Positions 48,001 through 57,955 of a stretch of 64,000 nucleotides of DNA are shown piece after piece. Under the pieces are notes generated by a model. The model searched no databases. It was given only the letters and a program-made list of their open reading frames with translations, and was not told where the DNA came from. Position 1 is the first letter of the stretch; the number at the start of each line of letters is the position of its first letter. The DNA comes from Sphaerotilus montanus (GTDB taxonomy: Bacteria > Pseudomonadota > Gammaproteobacteria > Burkholderiales > Burkholderiaceae_C), in the NCBI RefSeq assembly GCF_013410775.1, contig NZ_JACCFH010000001.1:4712001-4776000 (forward strand), written 5' to 3'. The translations under genes and the position numbers were made by a program.

Positions 48001-48034
48001 CGCCGCCCGCCGATCGGCACCACCCAATGTGCGG

Positions 48035-49900
48035 ATGAACCACACGCCACCCAGCCTCCTGCCTGCGCATCCGCCCGGAGCGGTCGTCCTGCCTGCCGCG
48101 TCGATCCGGGGCACGCACGAGCGCCGCGACAGCGCCTGGCTAGGCCGCTCCGACCCGCCCTCGCCCGCATTCGAGCGCTACCGGGACCTGGACCGGTTGC
48201 TGCTGTCCTCGATCGGCCACTGGACCGGTGGCCTGTCCGTGACGACCCGGGCCAACGCCCTGTTCGACTGGTGGGTGCACCTGGCGGCTTCACCGGCCAA
48301 GCAGCTGGAACTGCTGCAGTGGTCCGTGGACATCGCGCCGCACCTGCTCGAAGTCTGGCTCCGGCCGCAAGGCCGTGCCACCACGCCGGCCCATGCCCGG
48401 ATCGAGCCCAGGCCCCTGCCGCAGGACAAGCGCTTCTCGGCACGCGCCTGGCAGGACTGGCCCTTCAGCGCCTGGGCACAGAGTTTCCTCGCCGTGCAGC
48501 AGGCCTGGCACATGGCCACCGAGGGCGTGCCCGGCGTCAACCGCCACCACGAGGAGATGGTGGCCTTCGGCGCCCGGCAGTTGCTGGACATGCTCGCACC
48601 CTCGAACAGCATTGCCACCAACCCGGTGGTGCTGGAGCGCACGCTGGACGAGCGCGGCGCGAACCTGCTGCGCGGCGCCCGGCACGCCGCGGAGGATGTC
48701 TGGCGCGAGGCCCTCGAACTGCCCCCCGCAGGCGCCGAAGCGTTCAAGGTCGGCGTCAACGTGGCGGCCACGCCAGGGCAGGTGATCCTGCGCAACCGCC
48801 TGGCCGAGCTGATCCAGTACACACCCACCACGCCGCAGGTGCGGCCCGAACCGGTGCTGCTGGTGCCGGCCTGGATCATGAAGTACTACATCCTCGACCT
48901 CTCGGCGCACAACTCGCTGGTCCGGGCGCTGGTCGATCAGGGATTCACGGTGTTCGTGCTGTCGTGGAAAAACCCCGAGCCACGCGACCGCGACATCGGC
49001 ATGGCGGATTATTTCCACCTCGGCGTGGAAGCGGCGCTGGACGCGATCGAACGCGTGCAGCCCTTCGCGCCGGTGCACGCCGCCGGCTACTGCCTGGGTG
49101 GCACCCTGCTGGCCATGGCCGCCGCGGCACTCGCCCCGCGCAGGCCACAAGCCTTTGCCAGCCTCACGCTGCTGGCCGCCCAGACCGATTTCACCGACCC
49201 CGGCGAGCTGGGCCTGTTCATCGACGAAGGCCAGGTCGAACTGCTGGTGGACATGATGTGGCGCCACGGCGTGCTCCATGCGCGGCAGATGAAGGGCACG
49301 TTCCAGATGCTGCGCTCGCAGGATCTGGTCTGGTCCTACCGGCTGGTCAACTACCTGCTGGGCGAGCGCCAGGCGCCGAGTGACCTGATGGCCTGGAATG
49401 CCGACGGCACCCGACTGCCCTACCGCATGCACAAGGAGTACCTGCACACGCTGTTCCTTGACAACGCGCTGGCGCGGGGCGAGGCCTGCCTGGATGGCGA
49501 ACCGGTCAACCTGGCGCACATCCGCATGCCGGTCTTCAACGTCGGCACCCTGCAGGACCACGTCGCCCCCTGGCGGTCGGTGTACAAGCTGCACATGCTG
49601 ACGGATGCCGAGCAGACCTTCTGCCTCACGGCCGGCGGTCACAACGCCGGCATCATCAACCCGCCGCAGCAGGCCCGCACCAGCCACCGGCTGCGCCTCT
49701 GGCGCTCCGGTGACCCGCTGCTCACGCCCGACCAGTGGCTGGAGAAGACGCCGCTGACCGAGGGCTCCTGGTGGACACCGTGGTTCGACTGGCTGCACGC
49801 CCGCAGTGGCCCGTGGCGCCATCCGCCCACCATGGGCGCGCCGGAACAAGGGCTGCCCCCCCTGCAGGCGGCGCCGGGACGCCACGTGCTGGCGCCTTGA
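48035..49900 (+). CDS. phaC: PHA/PHB synthase family protein (class I PhaC-like)
   Basis: 621-residue polymerase of 3-hydroxyacyl-CoA into storage polyester. The PhaC N-terminal domain spans about 60-240 (DWPFSAWAQSFLAVQQAWH). The alpha/beta-hydrolase core has a lipase-like box GYCLGG with nucleophile C353, an Asp at D508 (LQDHVAPW) and a His at H536 (GGHNAGI). The end carries EGSWWTPWFDWLHARSG. I take the ATG at 48035; a TTG at 47987 lies inside the regulatory site and is unlikely. The catalytic triad is complete, so it should be active. The stop overlaps site B. No phaA or phaB is nearby. Confidence 0.92.
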   Translation: MNHTPPSLLPAHPPGAVVLPAASIRGTHERRDSAWLGRSDPPSPAFERYRDLDRLLLSSIGHWTGGLSVTTRANALFDWWVHLAASPAKQLELLQWSVDIAPHLLEVWLRPQGRATTPAHARIEPRPLPQDKRFSARAWQDWPFSAWAQSFLAVQQAWHMATEGVPGVNRHHEEMVAFGARQLLDMLAPSNSIATNPVVLERTLDERGANLLRGARHAAEDVWREALELPPAGAEAFKVGVNVAATPGQVILRNRLAELIQYTPTTPQVRPEPVLLVPAWIMKYYILDLSAHNSLVRALVDQGFTVFVLSWKNPEPRDRDIGMADYFHLGVEAALDAIERVQPFAPVHAAGYCLGGTLLAMAAAALAPRRPQAFASLTLLAAQTDFTDPGELGLFIDEGQVELLVDMMWRHGVLHARQMKGTFQMLRSQDLVWSYRLVNYLLGERQAPSDLMAWNADGTRLPYRMHKEYLHTLFLDNALARGEACLDGEPVNLAHIRMPVFNVGTLQDHVAPWRSVYKLHMLTDAEQTFCLTAGGHNAGIINPPQQARTSHRLRLWRSGDPLLTPDQWLEKTPLTEGSWWTPWFDWLHARSGPWRHPPTMGAPEQGLPPLQAAPGRHVLAP

Positions 49901-49940
49901 GTGCACTCAATCGGACGGGGCCAATTTCCACCAATATTGT
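49897..49940 (+). promoter_or_regulatory. Crp/Fnr-like site B and promoter of the phasin-like gene
   Basis: TTGAGTGCACTCAA at 49897-49910 is identical to the core of site A and overlaps the phaC stop. TATTGT at 49935-49940 is a fair -10 hexamer; the dyad centre would lie about 43 bp before the transcription start, near the class II activator position. The centre is 70.5 bp before the start codon. Confidence 0.6.
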
Positions 49941-49973
49941 GACTTTCTCCACACCTGAATGCAGGAGTCACCG

Positions 49974-50552
49974 ATGGCACGACAAACGAAGACCCCCGAT
50001 TCGAACGAACCCTCCACCGCGGGTGCCGGCAGCGATGCCAGCAGCGAACTGACCCAGGACGGGCTGACGGGTGCCCGGGAATGGTGGCACCAGTCGCTGA
50101 CCGTGGCCCAGGGCATGGCCGACTGGCTGGAGCAGACCCAGCGCATGAACACGGACGCCGCCCGGGCCTGGGCCGAGTCGCTGGCGAAGGCCGATCGCGA
50201 GGTCCGGCAGGCCGAGGATCTGGCCGCGCTGATGGCGGTGCCGGCCAATCTGGTCAACCAGCAGCTGGATCTGGCGCTGCGCCGCTTCAACGACCAGTCC
50301 AAGCGCCTGATCGAAACCGAGCTGGAATGGGCGGACCAGACACGCGAACGGACGCTGGCGCTCGGCCAGACCTGGATGGCGGGCCGCCCGGATGGCAACG
50401 GCGCGACCAGCCGGCACAGCGGCAACGGCGCGGCACTGCCAGCCGCCGAAGCCCTGAAACGCACGCAGGATGCCTGGTCCGACATGTGGCAGCGCTGGAT
50501 CGACGGCATGAACACGGGCATGAAGCAGCAGGCCGCATCGGCGTCGCGGTAA
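49974..50552 (+). CDS. Small helical protein, phasin-like (function inferred)
   Basis: 192-residue protein without a family I can name. The first 30 residues are Ser/Thr/Gly-rich. Residues about 33-130 form continuous amphipathic helices (GAREWWHQSLTVAQGMADWL, VNQQLDLALRRFNDQSKRL), then a Gly/Asn linker and a final helix with DAWSDMWQRWIDGM. No signal peptide or membrane span is seen. Position right after phaC, size and helical character suggest a polyhydroxybutyrate granule-associated phasin, but this is inference. AGGAG is 7 bp before the ATG, and a perfect Crp/Fnr-like site with a -10 precedes it. Confidence 0.75.
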   Translation: MARQTKTPDSNEPSTAGAGSDASSELTQDGLTGAREWWHQSLTVAQGMADWLEQTQRMNTDAARAWAESLAKADREVRQAEDLAALMAVPANLVNQQLDLALRRFNDQSKRLIETELEWADQTRERTLALGQTWMAGRPDGNGATSRHSGNGAALPAAEALKRTQDAWSDMWQRWIDGMNTGMKQQAASASR

Positions 50553-50606
50553 GGCCGGTGCAGCAAGGCCGTCCCCGCACAGGCCAGTGCGGGATAATCG
50601 GCCTCC

Positions 50607-51836
50607 ATGAACCCGCTGCTCTCGCGCCTCCAGCCCTACCCCTTCGAGCGGCTGCGTGCCCTCGTCAAGGACGTCCGCCCGAACCCGGACTTCACCCCGA
50701 TCAGCCTCGGCATCGGTGAGCCCAGGCACCCGGCGCCCGAGTTCCTGAAGCTCGCGCTGACCTCGTCGCTCGACGGGCTGGCGACCTACCCCGCCACGGC
50801 CGGTCTGCCCGCGCTGCGCAAGTCGTGCGCCGGCTGGGTGCAGCGGCGCTACGGCGTGGCACTGGACGCCGACACGCAGATCCTGCCCGTCAACGGCTCG
50901 CGCGAGGCGCTGTTCTCGCTGGCGCAGACCGTCATCGACCCGACGCGCGACGCGGCAACCGGCGGCCCGGTCGTCGTCTGCCCGAACCCGTTCTACCAAA
51001 TCTATGAAGGCGCGGCCTACCTGTCCGGCGCCACGCCCGTCTTCGCCAACAGCGACCCGGCACGCAACTTCGCCGCCGACTGGTCGCAGATCGACGAGGC
51101 CACCTGGGCACGCACGCAGCTGCTCTACGTCTGCTCGCCCGGCAACCCGACAGGCGCCGTGGTGCCGCTGGAGGAATGGGCCGAGCTGTTCGCCCTGTCC
51201 GACAAGCACGGCTTCGTGATCGCCTCGGACGAGTGCTACTCCGAGATCTACTTCCGCGACGAGGCCCCGCTCGGCGCACTCGAAGCCGCGAAACAGCTCG
51301 GCCGCGACGACTTCCGGCGCCTGGTCGTGCTGACCAGCCTGTCCAAGCGCTCGAACGTGCCGGGCCTGCGCTCGGGCTTCGTCGCCGGGGACGCGCGGAT
51401 CATGAAGTCCTTCCTGCTCTACCGCACCTACCACGGCAGCGCCATGAGCACGACCGTGCAGCAGGCCAGCATCACCGCCTGGGACGACGAGGCGCACGTG
51501 GCCGAGAACCGCGCGCTCTACCGCCAGAAGTTCGCCCAGGTCACGCCCGTGCTGGCTGCCGTGATGGACGTGGCGCTGCCCGACGCCAGCTTCTACCTGT
51601 GGGCCAAGGTGCCCGAGACCGTCTTCGGCGGCAGCGACACCGTGTTCACGCGCGAACTGCTGGCTCAATACAATGTCGCGGTGCTGCCCGGCAGCTACCT
51701 GGCGCGCGAGGCCCACGGCGTGAACCCCGGCACCGGCCGCGTGCGCATGGCGCTGGTGGCCGGCGTCGAGGAATGCCTCGAAGCCGCACGCCGCATCGCC
51801 GACTTCGTGCGCGTCAACAGCCACCGCGCCGCCTGA
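50607..51836 (+). CDS. dapC: Succinyldiaminopimelate transaminase DapC
   Basis: 409-residue PLP-dependent class I aminotransferase of the succinylase route to meso-diaminopimelate and lysine. Visible: [70 protein letters not shown] and the Schiff-base lysine in [15 protein letters not shown]. The C-terminal arginine of the carboxylate clamp is in VRMALVAG. dapD follows, which supports this assignment over other aminotransferases. GATAAT at 50593-50598 is so near the ATG that the transcript may be leaderless. Confidence 0.93.
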   Translation: MNPLLSRLQPYPFERLRALVKDVRPNPDFTPISLGIGEPRHPAPEFLKLALTSSLDGLATYPATAGLPALRKSCAGWVQRRYGVALDADTQILPVNGSREALFSLAQTVIDPTRDAATGGPVVVCPNPFYQIYEGAAYLSGATPVFANSDPARNFAADWSQIDEATWARTQLLYVCSPGNPTGAVVPLEEWAELFALSDKHGFVIASDECYSEIYFRDEAPLGALEAAKQLGRDDFRRLVVLTSLSKRSNVPGLRSGFVAGDARIMKSFLLYRTYHGSAMSTTVQQASITAWDDEAHVAENRALYRQKFAQVTPVLAAVMDVALPDASFYLWAKVPETVFGGSDTVFTRELLAQYNVAVLPGSYLAREAHGVNPGTGRVRMALVAGVEECLEAARRIADFVRVNSHRAA

Positions 51837-51850
51837 ACCCCCTGCGCCCC

Positions 51851-51883
51851 ACCGAATTTCAACCGAATTCCAACCGAATCCGA
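51851..51883 (+). repeat. 11-bp tandem repeat, three copies, before dapD
   Basis: ACCGAATTTCA, ACCGAATTCCA and ACCGAATCCGA follow each other without gaps in the dapC-dapD spacer, ending 10 bp before the dapD ATG. There is no Shine-Dalgarno sequence other than a weak GAG. The copies are AT-richer than the surroundings. Confidence 0.7.
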
Positions 51884-51892
51884 GAACACGCC

Positions 51893-52723
<831 letters not shown>

Positions 52724-52752
52724 ACACCATCACAAGAACATTCGGGGGAACG

Positions 52753-54039
52753 ATGAGCACCAAGAACATGGAACGCATCCTGCGGCTGATGGCCGAGAAG
52801 CGGGCGTCCGACGTCTTCCTGTCGGCCAACATGCCGGTGCTCATCAAGATCCACGGCCAGATCCTGCAGCTGACGCAGGAACCTCTGGCGCCCAACCAGC
52901 CGCGCATGCTGCTGGGCGAGGTGATCACGGCCGCGCAGATGGAAGAGCTGCTGGAAACCGGCGAGCTGAACATGGGGGTCCACATCAGCGGTGTGGGCAC
53001 CTTCCGGCTCTCGGGCTTCAAGCAGCGCGACTCCATCGCCGCGGTCTTCCGCTTCATGCCGACCGAGATCCCGGCGCTGGACTCGCTCAACCTGCCGGAG
53101 ATGCTGAACACGCTGTGCCTGGCCAAGCGCGGGCTGGTGCTGATGGTCGGCGCGACCGGCACGGGCAAGAGCACGACGCTCGCGTCCATGCTCCAGAACC
53201 GCAACAAGCAGGTCGCGGGCCACATCCTGACCATCGAGGATCCGATCGAGTTCCTGTTCACCAACTACAAGTCGGTGGTGAACCAGCGCGAGGTCGGCCG
53301 CGACGTGCAGTCGCTGCAGATCGGCCTGAAGAACGCGATGCGGCAGGCGCCGGACTGCATCTTCATCGGCGAGATCCGCGACCGCGAGACGATGAGCGCG
53401 GCGCTGTCCTATGCGCTGTCCGGCCACCTCGTGCTCTCGACCATGCACGCCAACAACAGCCACCACGCGCTGAGCCGCATCCTGTCGTTCTACACGCCCG
53501 AGTCGCGGCCGGCGCTGCTCTCGGACCTGGCCGCCGGACTGAAGGCCATCGTCTCGCAGCGCCTGCTGCGCTCGACGCAGGGCGGACGGGTGCCGGCGGT
53601 CGAGGTGCTGCTGAACACGCAGTTCGTCTCCGAGCTGATCGAGCAGGGCAACTTCTCCGGCATCAAGGAGGCGATGGACCGCCTGATGGCCGAGGGCTCG
53701 CAGACCTTCGAGCAGGACATCGCGCGCCTGGTCACCGAACATCTCGTCACCCGCGACGAAGGCATCAGCCACGCCGACTCGCCGACCAACCTGCTCTGGC
53801 GCCTGCAGAACGACATGGTCAGCAGCAAGCGCCAGCAGGAGGAGGAGAAGGAGGCCGAGCCGGGGCCGTCCTTCACGGAAATCACGCTGGATGTGGTGTC
53901 TGGCCACAATCCGAATGCACGGGGCAGCTTCTCGCCCTCGCCAGTCCCGATGTCCACCGGGACGGCACCACCGATGCCTCCGATGCCACCGAATTCGGCC
54001 GCCATCAAGCCGCTGCCCTTCCTGTCCAAGAAGCGCTGA
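52753..54039 (+). CDS. pilU: Type IV pilus retraction ATPase PilU/PilT family
   Basis: 428-residue secretion-type ATPase that powers pilus retraction (twitching motility). It starts [20 protein letters not shown], as PilU proteins do. Walker A is [10 protein letters not shown] at about 133-142, the Asp box is in [11 protein letters not shown], Walker B in [14 protein letters not shown] and the His box in [12 protein letters not shown]. The last 60 residues are a Pro/Met/Ser-rich tail not needed for catalysis, making it longer than PilT. No other pil gene is in the window; it sits between dapD and dapE. Confidence 0.92.
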   Translation: MSTKNMERILRLMAEKRASDVFLSANMPVLIKIHGQILQLTQEPLAPNQPRMLLGEVITAAQMEELLETGELNMGVHISGVGTFRLSGFKQRDSIAAVFRFMPTEIPALDSLNLPEMLNTLCLAKRGLVLMVGATGTGKSTTLASMLQNRNKQVAGHILTIEDPIEFLFTNYKSVVNQREVGRDVQSLQIGLKNAMRQAPDCIFIGEIRDRETMSAALSYALSGHLVLSTMHANNSHHALSRILSFYTPESRPALLSDLAAGLKAIVSQRLLRSTQGGRVPAVEVLLNTQFVSELIEQGNFSGIKEAMDRLMAEGSQTFEQDIARLVTEHLVTRDEGISHADSPTNLLWRLQNDMVSSKRQQEEEKEAEPGPSFTEITLDVVSGHNPNARGSFSPSPVPMSTGTAPPMPPMPPNSAAIKPLPFLSKKR

Positions 54040-54085
54040 CCCGCGCCCGGACGCTGAACAGCCGCCCCGCGCGGCCGTCCCCGAC

Positions 54086-55234
54086 ATGCACCTGCCTACC
54101 CTCGCCCTGGTCGAGCAACTCTTGGCCCGCCCTTCTCTCACCCCGGACGATGCGGGTTGCCAGACCCTGATCGCCGACCGCCTGCGCCCGCTGGGCTTCG
54201 AATGCACCGACCTGCCCTTCGGCCCGGACGATTTCCGGGTGAGCAACCTGTGGGCGATCCGCCGCGGTGCGGCTGAAGGACCGACGCTGGTCCTGGCCGG
54301 CCACACCGACGTGGTGCCGACCGGCCCGCTCGACCAGTGGACCTCCGACCCCTTCGTGCCCACGCACCGCGACGGCCGCCTCTACGGCCGCGGCAGCGCC
54401 GACATGAAAACCTCGCTGGCGGCCATGGTCGTCGCGGTGGAAGAATTCGTCGCCGCCCACCCGGACCACCGCGGCGCCATCGCCTTCCTGCTCACCAGCG
54501 ACGAGGAAGGCCCGGCGCACAGCGGCACCGTCAAGGTCTGCGAATGGCTGGTCGAGCGTGGCGAGCGGCTGGACGCCTGCATCGTCGGCGAGCCGACCTC
54601 CGTGCGCAGCGTCGGCGACATGGTGAAGAACGGCCGGCGCGGCTCGATGTCGGGCCGGCTGACGGTGCGCGGCGTGCAGGGCCACATCGCCTATCCGCAG
54701 CTGGCGAAAAACCCGATCCACCTCGCGGCACCCGCGCTCGCCGAGTTGTGCGCGATCGAGTGGGACCGCGGCAACGACCACTTCCCGCCGACGAGCTGGC
54801 AGATGTCCAACGTCCACGCGGGCACGGGCGCGACCAATGTCATTCCCGGCACGATGGTGGTGGACTTCAACTTCCGCTTCTCGACCGAATCGACGCCGGA
54901 AGGGCTGCAGCAGCGGGTCAGGGAGGTGCTGGACCGCCACGGCCTCGACTACCAGATCGACTGGAGCCTGAGCGGGCGCCCCTTCCTGACGCGCCCCGGC
55001 CCGCTGGTCGATGCGCTGGCAGGTGCCATCCGCGCGGTGACCGGACTGGAGACCGAGCTGTCCACGACGGGCGGCACCTCCGACGGCCGCTTCATCGCCC
55101 AGATCTGCCCGCAGGTGGTCGAGTTCGGACCCGTCAACGCCACGATCCACCAGATCGACGAACACTGCGCGCTGGCCGCCCTCGGCCCGCTCAAGGACAT
55201 CTACCGCCGCACGCTGGAGGCAATGCTCGCATGA
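54086..55234 (+). CDS. dapE: Succinyl-diaminopimelate desuccinylase DapE
   Basis: 382-residue di-zinc M20-type amidohydrolase that removes succinate to give LL-diaminopimelate. Zinc ligands and catalytic residues: H and D in [13 protein letters not shown] in [15 protein letters not shown], the catalytic E-E in [10 protein letters not shown] in VGEPTSV and the final H in [10 protein letters not shown]. The dimerisation domain holds [16 protein letters not shown]. No clear ribosome-binding site precedes the ATG at 54086. The stop overlaps prmB by 4 bp. With dapC and dapD it completes most of the succinylase branch. Confidence 0.96.
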   Translation: MHLPTLALVEQLLARPSLTPDDAGCQTLIADRLRPLGFECTDLPFGPDDFRVSNLWAIRRGAAEGPTLVLAGHTDVVPTGPLDQWTSDPFVPTHRDGRLYGRGSADMKTSLAAMVVAVEEFVAAHPDHRGAIAFLLTSDEEGPAHSGTVKVCEWLVERGERLDACIVGEPTSVRSVGDMVKNGRRGSMSGRLTVRGVQGHIAYPQLAKNPIHLAAPALAELCAIEWDRGNDHFPPTSWQMSNVHAGTGATNVIPGTMVVDFNFRFSTESTPEGLQQRVREVLDRHGLDYQIDWSLSGRPFLTRPGPLVDALAGAIRAVTGLETELSTTGGTSDGRFIAQICPQVVEFGPVNATIHQIDEHCALAALGPLKDIYRRTLEAMLA

Positions 55235-56154
55235 CCCCGATCCCCACGAACACGCCCCAGCCGACCACCGTCCTCGCGCTGATCGAGGCCATGGGCGAGC
55301 GCCTGACGCAGGCCGGCGTCAGTTTCGGCCACGGCACCACCAACGCCTTCGACGAGGCCGTCTGGCTGACGCTGTGGAAGCTGGGCTTGCCGCTGGACGA
55401 GCTGGACGCCGTGGCTGCCTCGCCGGTCACGCCCGCGCGCCAGGCCGACGTGGAGGCGGTGGTCGCGCAGCGCATCGCCACCCGCAAGCCCGCCGCCTAC
55501 CTGACCCGCGAGGCGTGGCTGCAGGGCGTGCCGTTCTACGTCGACGAGCGGGTGATCGTGCCGCGTTCGTTCATCGCCGAGCTGCTCGCGGACCCGGAGC
55601 TGGGCGAGGCGCTGGACGCCTGGCTGTCGGTCGACACCGACCGCGTGCTCGACCTCTGCACAGGCAATGGCAGTCTGGCGGTGCTGGCGGCGATGGCCTA
55701 TCCGCAGGTGCAGGTGGATGGCGCCGATCTGTCCACGGATGCGCTGGAAGTGGCCCGCATCAATGTGCGCCGACACGGGCTGGCCGAGCGCATCACCCTG
55801 ATCGAAAGCGACGGGCTGGCCGCGCTGACCGGCCCCTACGACCTGATCCTCTGCAACCCGCCGTACGTGAACGCGGCGTCGATGGAGCAATTGCCCGCCG
55901 AATACCGGGCAGAACCGGAACTCGCGCTGGCGGGGGGAACGGACGGCATGGACTTCGTCCGCCAGCTGTTGCAGGACGCCCCGACCCGCATGCAGCCGCA
56001 GGCGGTGCTGGTGCTGGAAATCGGCAACGAACGGGCCTACTTCGACGCGGCGTTTCCGACGCTGGAAGTGGTCTGGCTGGAGACGAGTGCGGGGGAGGAC
56101 CAGGTGCTGCTGGTCACGCGCGAGGCGTTGGTGGCGTGGCAGCAGGGGGATTGA
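55231..56154 (+). CDS. prmB: Ribosomal protein uL3 N5-glutamine methyltransferase PrmB
   Basis: 307-residue SAM-dependent methyltransferase acting on ribosomal protein L3 at a glutamine, part of the HemK family. Motif I is [17 protein letters not shown] at about 137-153 and the catalytic motif IV is [13 protein letters not shown]. Family-specific N-terminal helices include [16 protein letters not shown] and [15 protein letters not shown]. Its ATG overlaps the dapE stop (ATGA), so it is translationally coupled to dapE. tRNA-Gly follows on the other strand 10 bp later. Confidence 0.95.
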   Translation: MTPIPTNTPQPTTVLALIEAMGERLTQAGVSFGHGTTNAFDEAVWLTLWKLGLPLDELDAVAASPVTPARQADVEAVVAQRIATRKPAAYLTREAWLQGVPFYVDERVIVPRSFIAELLADPELGEALDAWLSVDTDRVLDLCTGNGSLAVLAAMAYPQVQVDGADLSTDALEVARINVRRHGLAERITLIESDGLAALTGPYDLILCNPPYVNAASMEQLPAEYRAEPELALAGGTDGMDFVRQLLQDAPTRMQPQAVLVLEIGNERAYFDAAFPTLEVVWLETSAGEDQVLLVTREALVAWQQGD

Positions 56155-56164
56155 GCGCTGGATC

Positions 56165-56238
56165 TGGAGCGGGTGATGGGAATCGAACCCACGTATGAAG
56201 CTTGGGAAGCTGCCGTTCTACCATTGAACTACACCCGC
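56165..56238 (-). tRNA. tRNA-Gly (anticodon CCC)
   Basis: 74-nt cloverleaf on the minus strand with encoded TCCA at the 3' end. The acceptor stem pairs GCGGGTG with CACCCGC. D-arm GTAGTTCAATGGTAGAAC, anticodon loop TTCCCAA with CCC at 56206-56204, and T-arm GTGGGTTCGATTCCCAT are all normal. The anticodon stem GCAGC/GCTTC has one C-U mismatch (positions 28-42). It lies 26 bp downstream of dacB on the same strand. It reads the GGG codon. Confidence 0.95.
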
Positions 56239-56264
56239 GCGCTGCCAGAAACTGCAGACCGAGA

Positions 56265-57815
56265 TTATGCCAGACGCGCCGCCCATTCGACACAGGCGTC
56301 CAGTGCAGGCGTGGCTGCCGCCACATTTTCCGCATGGTTGGCCAGCAGGCACACACCCAGCATGCGCCCGCTGCGGGTGCGCGCATAGCCGGCCAGACCG
56401 CGGGTGTCGAGCAAGGTACCTGTCTTCAGCCAGGCCTGCCCTTCCGCAGCGCCCCCGCGCAGACGGCCCTCCAGCGTGCCATCGACACCAGCGATCGGCA
56501 GGGACTTCAGCAGCAGCTTGCCCTGCGGCCCGCGCGCGGCGCGGCTCAGCAGATGGACCATCGCCTGCGGCGTGGCCCTTTCCAGGCGGGACAGGCCCGA
56601 TCCGGTGTCCAGTCCGACCAGTTCGCGGCGCACACCCTTGCGGGTCAGCCATTCCCGCACGCGGGCTTGCGCGGCGTCGGCCGTGGCTGGCCGGTTCGGG
56701 AAATCGGACGCCAGGCTCAGCATGAGGTGGCGTGCGACCAGGTTGTCGCTGCGCTTGTTCATCTCGATCAGCTGCCGCGACAGCGGCTCCGACAGGTGCT
56801 CGGAATACGGTGCGGCAGCCTGCGCATCGGCCAGTTGCCACGGCACCGGCGAGGACGCGGAATGTTCGACCACCCGCCCGCGCAGCACGCCGCCGACCTG
56901 CAGCCACAGCCCTTCGATGGCACGCAGCCCCAGATCGCGCATGCTGACTGGCGAAAACTTGATCTGCTGCGCGCCACAGCGGGGCGACCACTGCCCGTTG
57001 ATCTGCAACTGCGGCTGCGGTGTGCCCTCGACATCGCGGTAGACGGCATTCGCCACACAGGCACCGCCACGTCCCAGTGCGTTGATCAGCTTGACGTCGT
57101 GCAGGGCCGGCGTGACCTGGATGTTGGCGCGGCCGCCGCTGTCCGACTGCACGGCCACGCGCACCACGCCAGCGTCCAGCGCCAGCGCATCGGGGCGCAC
57201 ATGGTGCGGACGGTCGGGGGACGGCTCCGGCGTGGAGCTCAGGTCCTGCGGGCGCAGGCTGAACGCGTCGCGGTTGAGGATGATGTCGCCCCAGACTTCC
57301 TGCAGGCCCTGCGCCCGCAACTCCTGGAACCAGGCCAGCAGGTCCTGCGACGTCAGGCTGGCGTCACCGCCACCACGGATGACCAGGTCACCCAGCAAGC
57401 GCCCGTTGGTGAGCGGGCCACTCAGGTAGGCACGGGTGCGCCAGCGGTAGGCCGGGCCGAGCAGGTCGAGCGCCGCCATCGAGGTGATCAGCTTGGAGGT
57501 GGACGCCAGCACGAAGGGCCGTCCGGCCTGCCACGACAGGACGGCGGCCGCCCCGTCCAGCGCTTGCACATGCAGGCCGAAGCCGTCCAGCGACAGGCCG
57601 GTCTCAACCAGCCGCTCCTTGAGCCCAGCCGGCAGCACATCCACCGGCTCGGCCAGCGGTGCTGGCAGTGCAGCGGGGGCCGCCCGTCGGCCGCGCGCCT
57701 GGAGCGGACCCGCGGTCAGGCCTGTCGATGCGGCCACGGCCAGTGCCAGCCAATGGCGCCTGGAAGGATGCTCGGGCGAATCGGAGGCCCTCACGGTTGA
57801 TGCAGAATCACTCAT
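56265..57815 (-). CDS. dacB: D-alanyl-D-alanine carboxypeptidase/endopeptidase (PBP4, DacB)
   Basis: 516-residue S13-family penicillin-binding protein that trims or cuts peptidoglycan peptides in the periplasm. Active-site motifs are all present: S105-T-S-K108 (VLASTSKLI), S-D-N ([11 protein letters not shown]) and K-T-G (WLKTGTLLD). The large insert domain between them holds [19 protein letters not shown]. The signal peptide carries [14 protein letters not shown], a twin-arginine-like pattern, ending near LQARG; Sec export is still possible. No membrane anchor follows, so it should be soluble or loosely bound. Confidence 0.94.
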   Translation of the reverse strand: MSDSASTVRASDSPEHPSRRHWLALAVAASTGLTAGPLQARGRRAAPAALPAPLAEPVDVLPAGLKERLVETGLSLDGFGLHVQALDGAAAVLSWQAGRPFVLASTSKLITSMAALDLLGPAYRWRTRAYLSGPLTNGRLLGDLVIRGGGDASLTSQDLLAWFQELRAQGLQEVWGDIILNRDAFSLRPQDLSSTPEPSPDRPHHVRPDALALDAGVVRVAVQSDSGGRANIQVTPALHDVKLINALGRGGACVANAVYRDVEGTPQPQLQINGQWSPRCGAQQIKFSPVSMRDLGLRAIEGLWLQVGGVLRGRVVEHSASSPVPWQLADAQAAAPYSEHLSEPLSRQLIEMNKRSDNLVARHLMLSLASDFPNRPATADAAQARVREWLTRKGVRRELVGLDTGSGLSRLERATPQAMVHLLSRAARGPQGKLLLKSLPIAGVDGTLEGRLRGGAAEGQAWLKTGTLLDTRGLAGYARTRSGRMLGVCLLANHAENVAAATPALDACVEWAARLA

Positions 57816-57955
57816 GCACCGAGCCTAGGCGGGCATCGCCGAGGTGCATAGGCAAAATAGCCCGGACTAGCCCCTTCAATCCCGTCACCACCGGTTTCAG
57901 GGATTTCTTTCTGAAATATTCATACCGATCGCACACGCCGCGGTACCCCTTGTTC

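Noticed and set aside
47987-48034. TTG start for phaC giving 16 extra residues
   Set aside because: The TTG is the first half of the Crp/Fnr-like site, there is no ribosome-binding site, and the extra residues are unlike PhaC.
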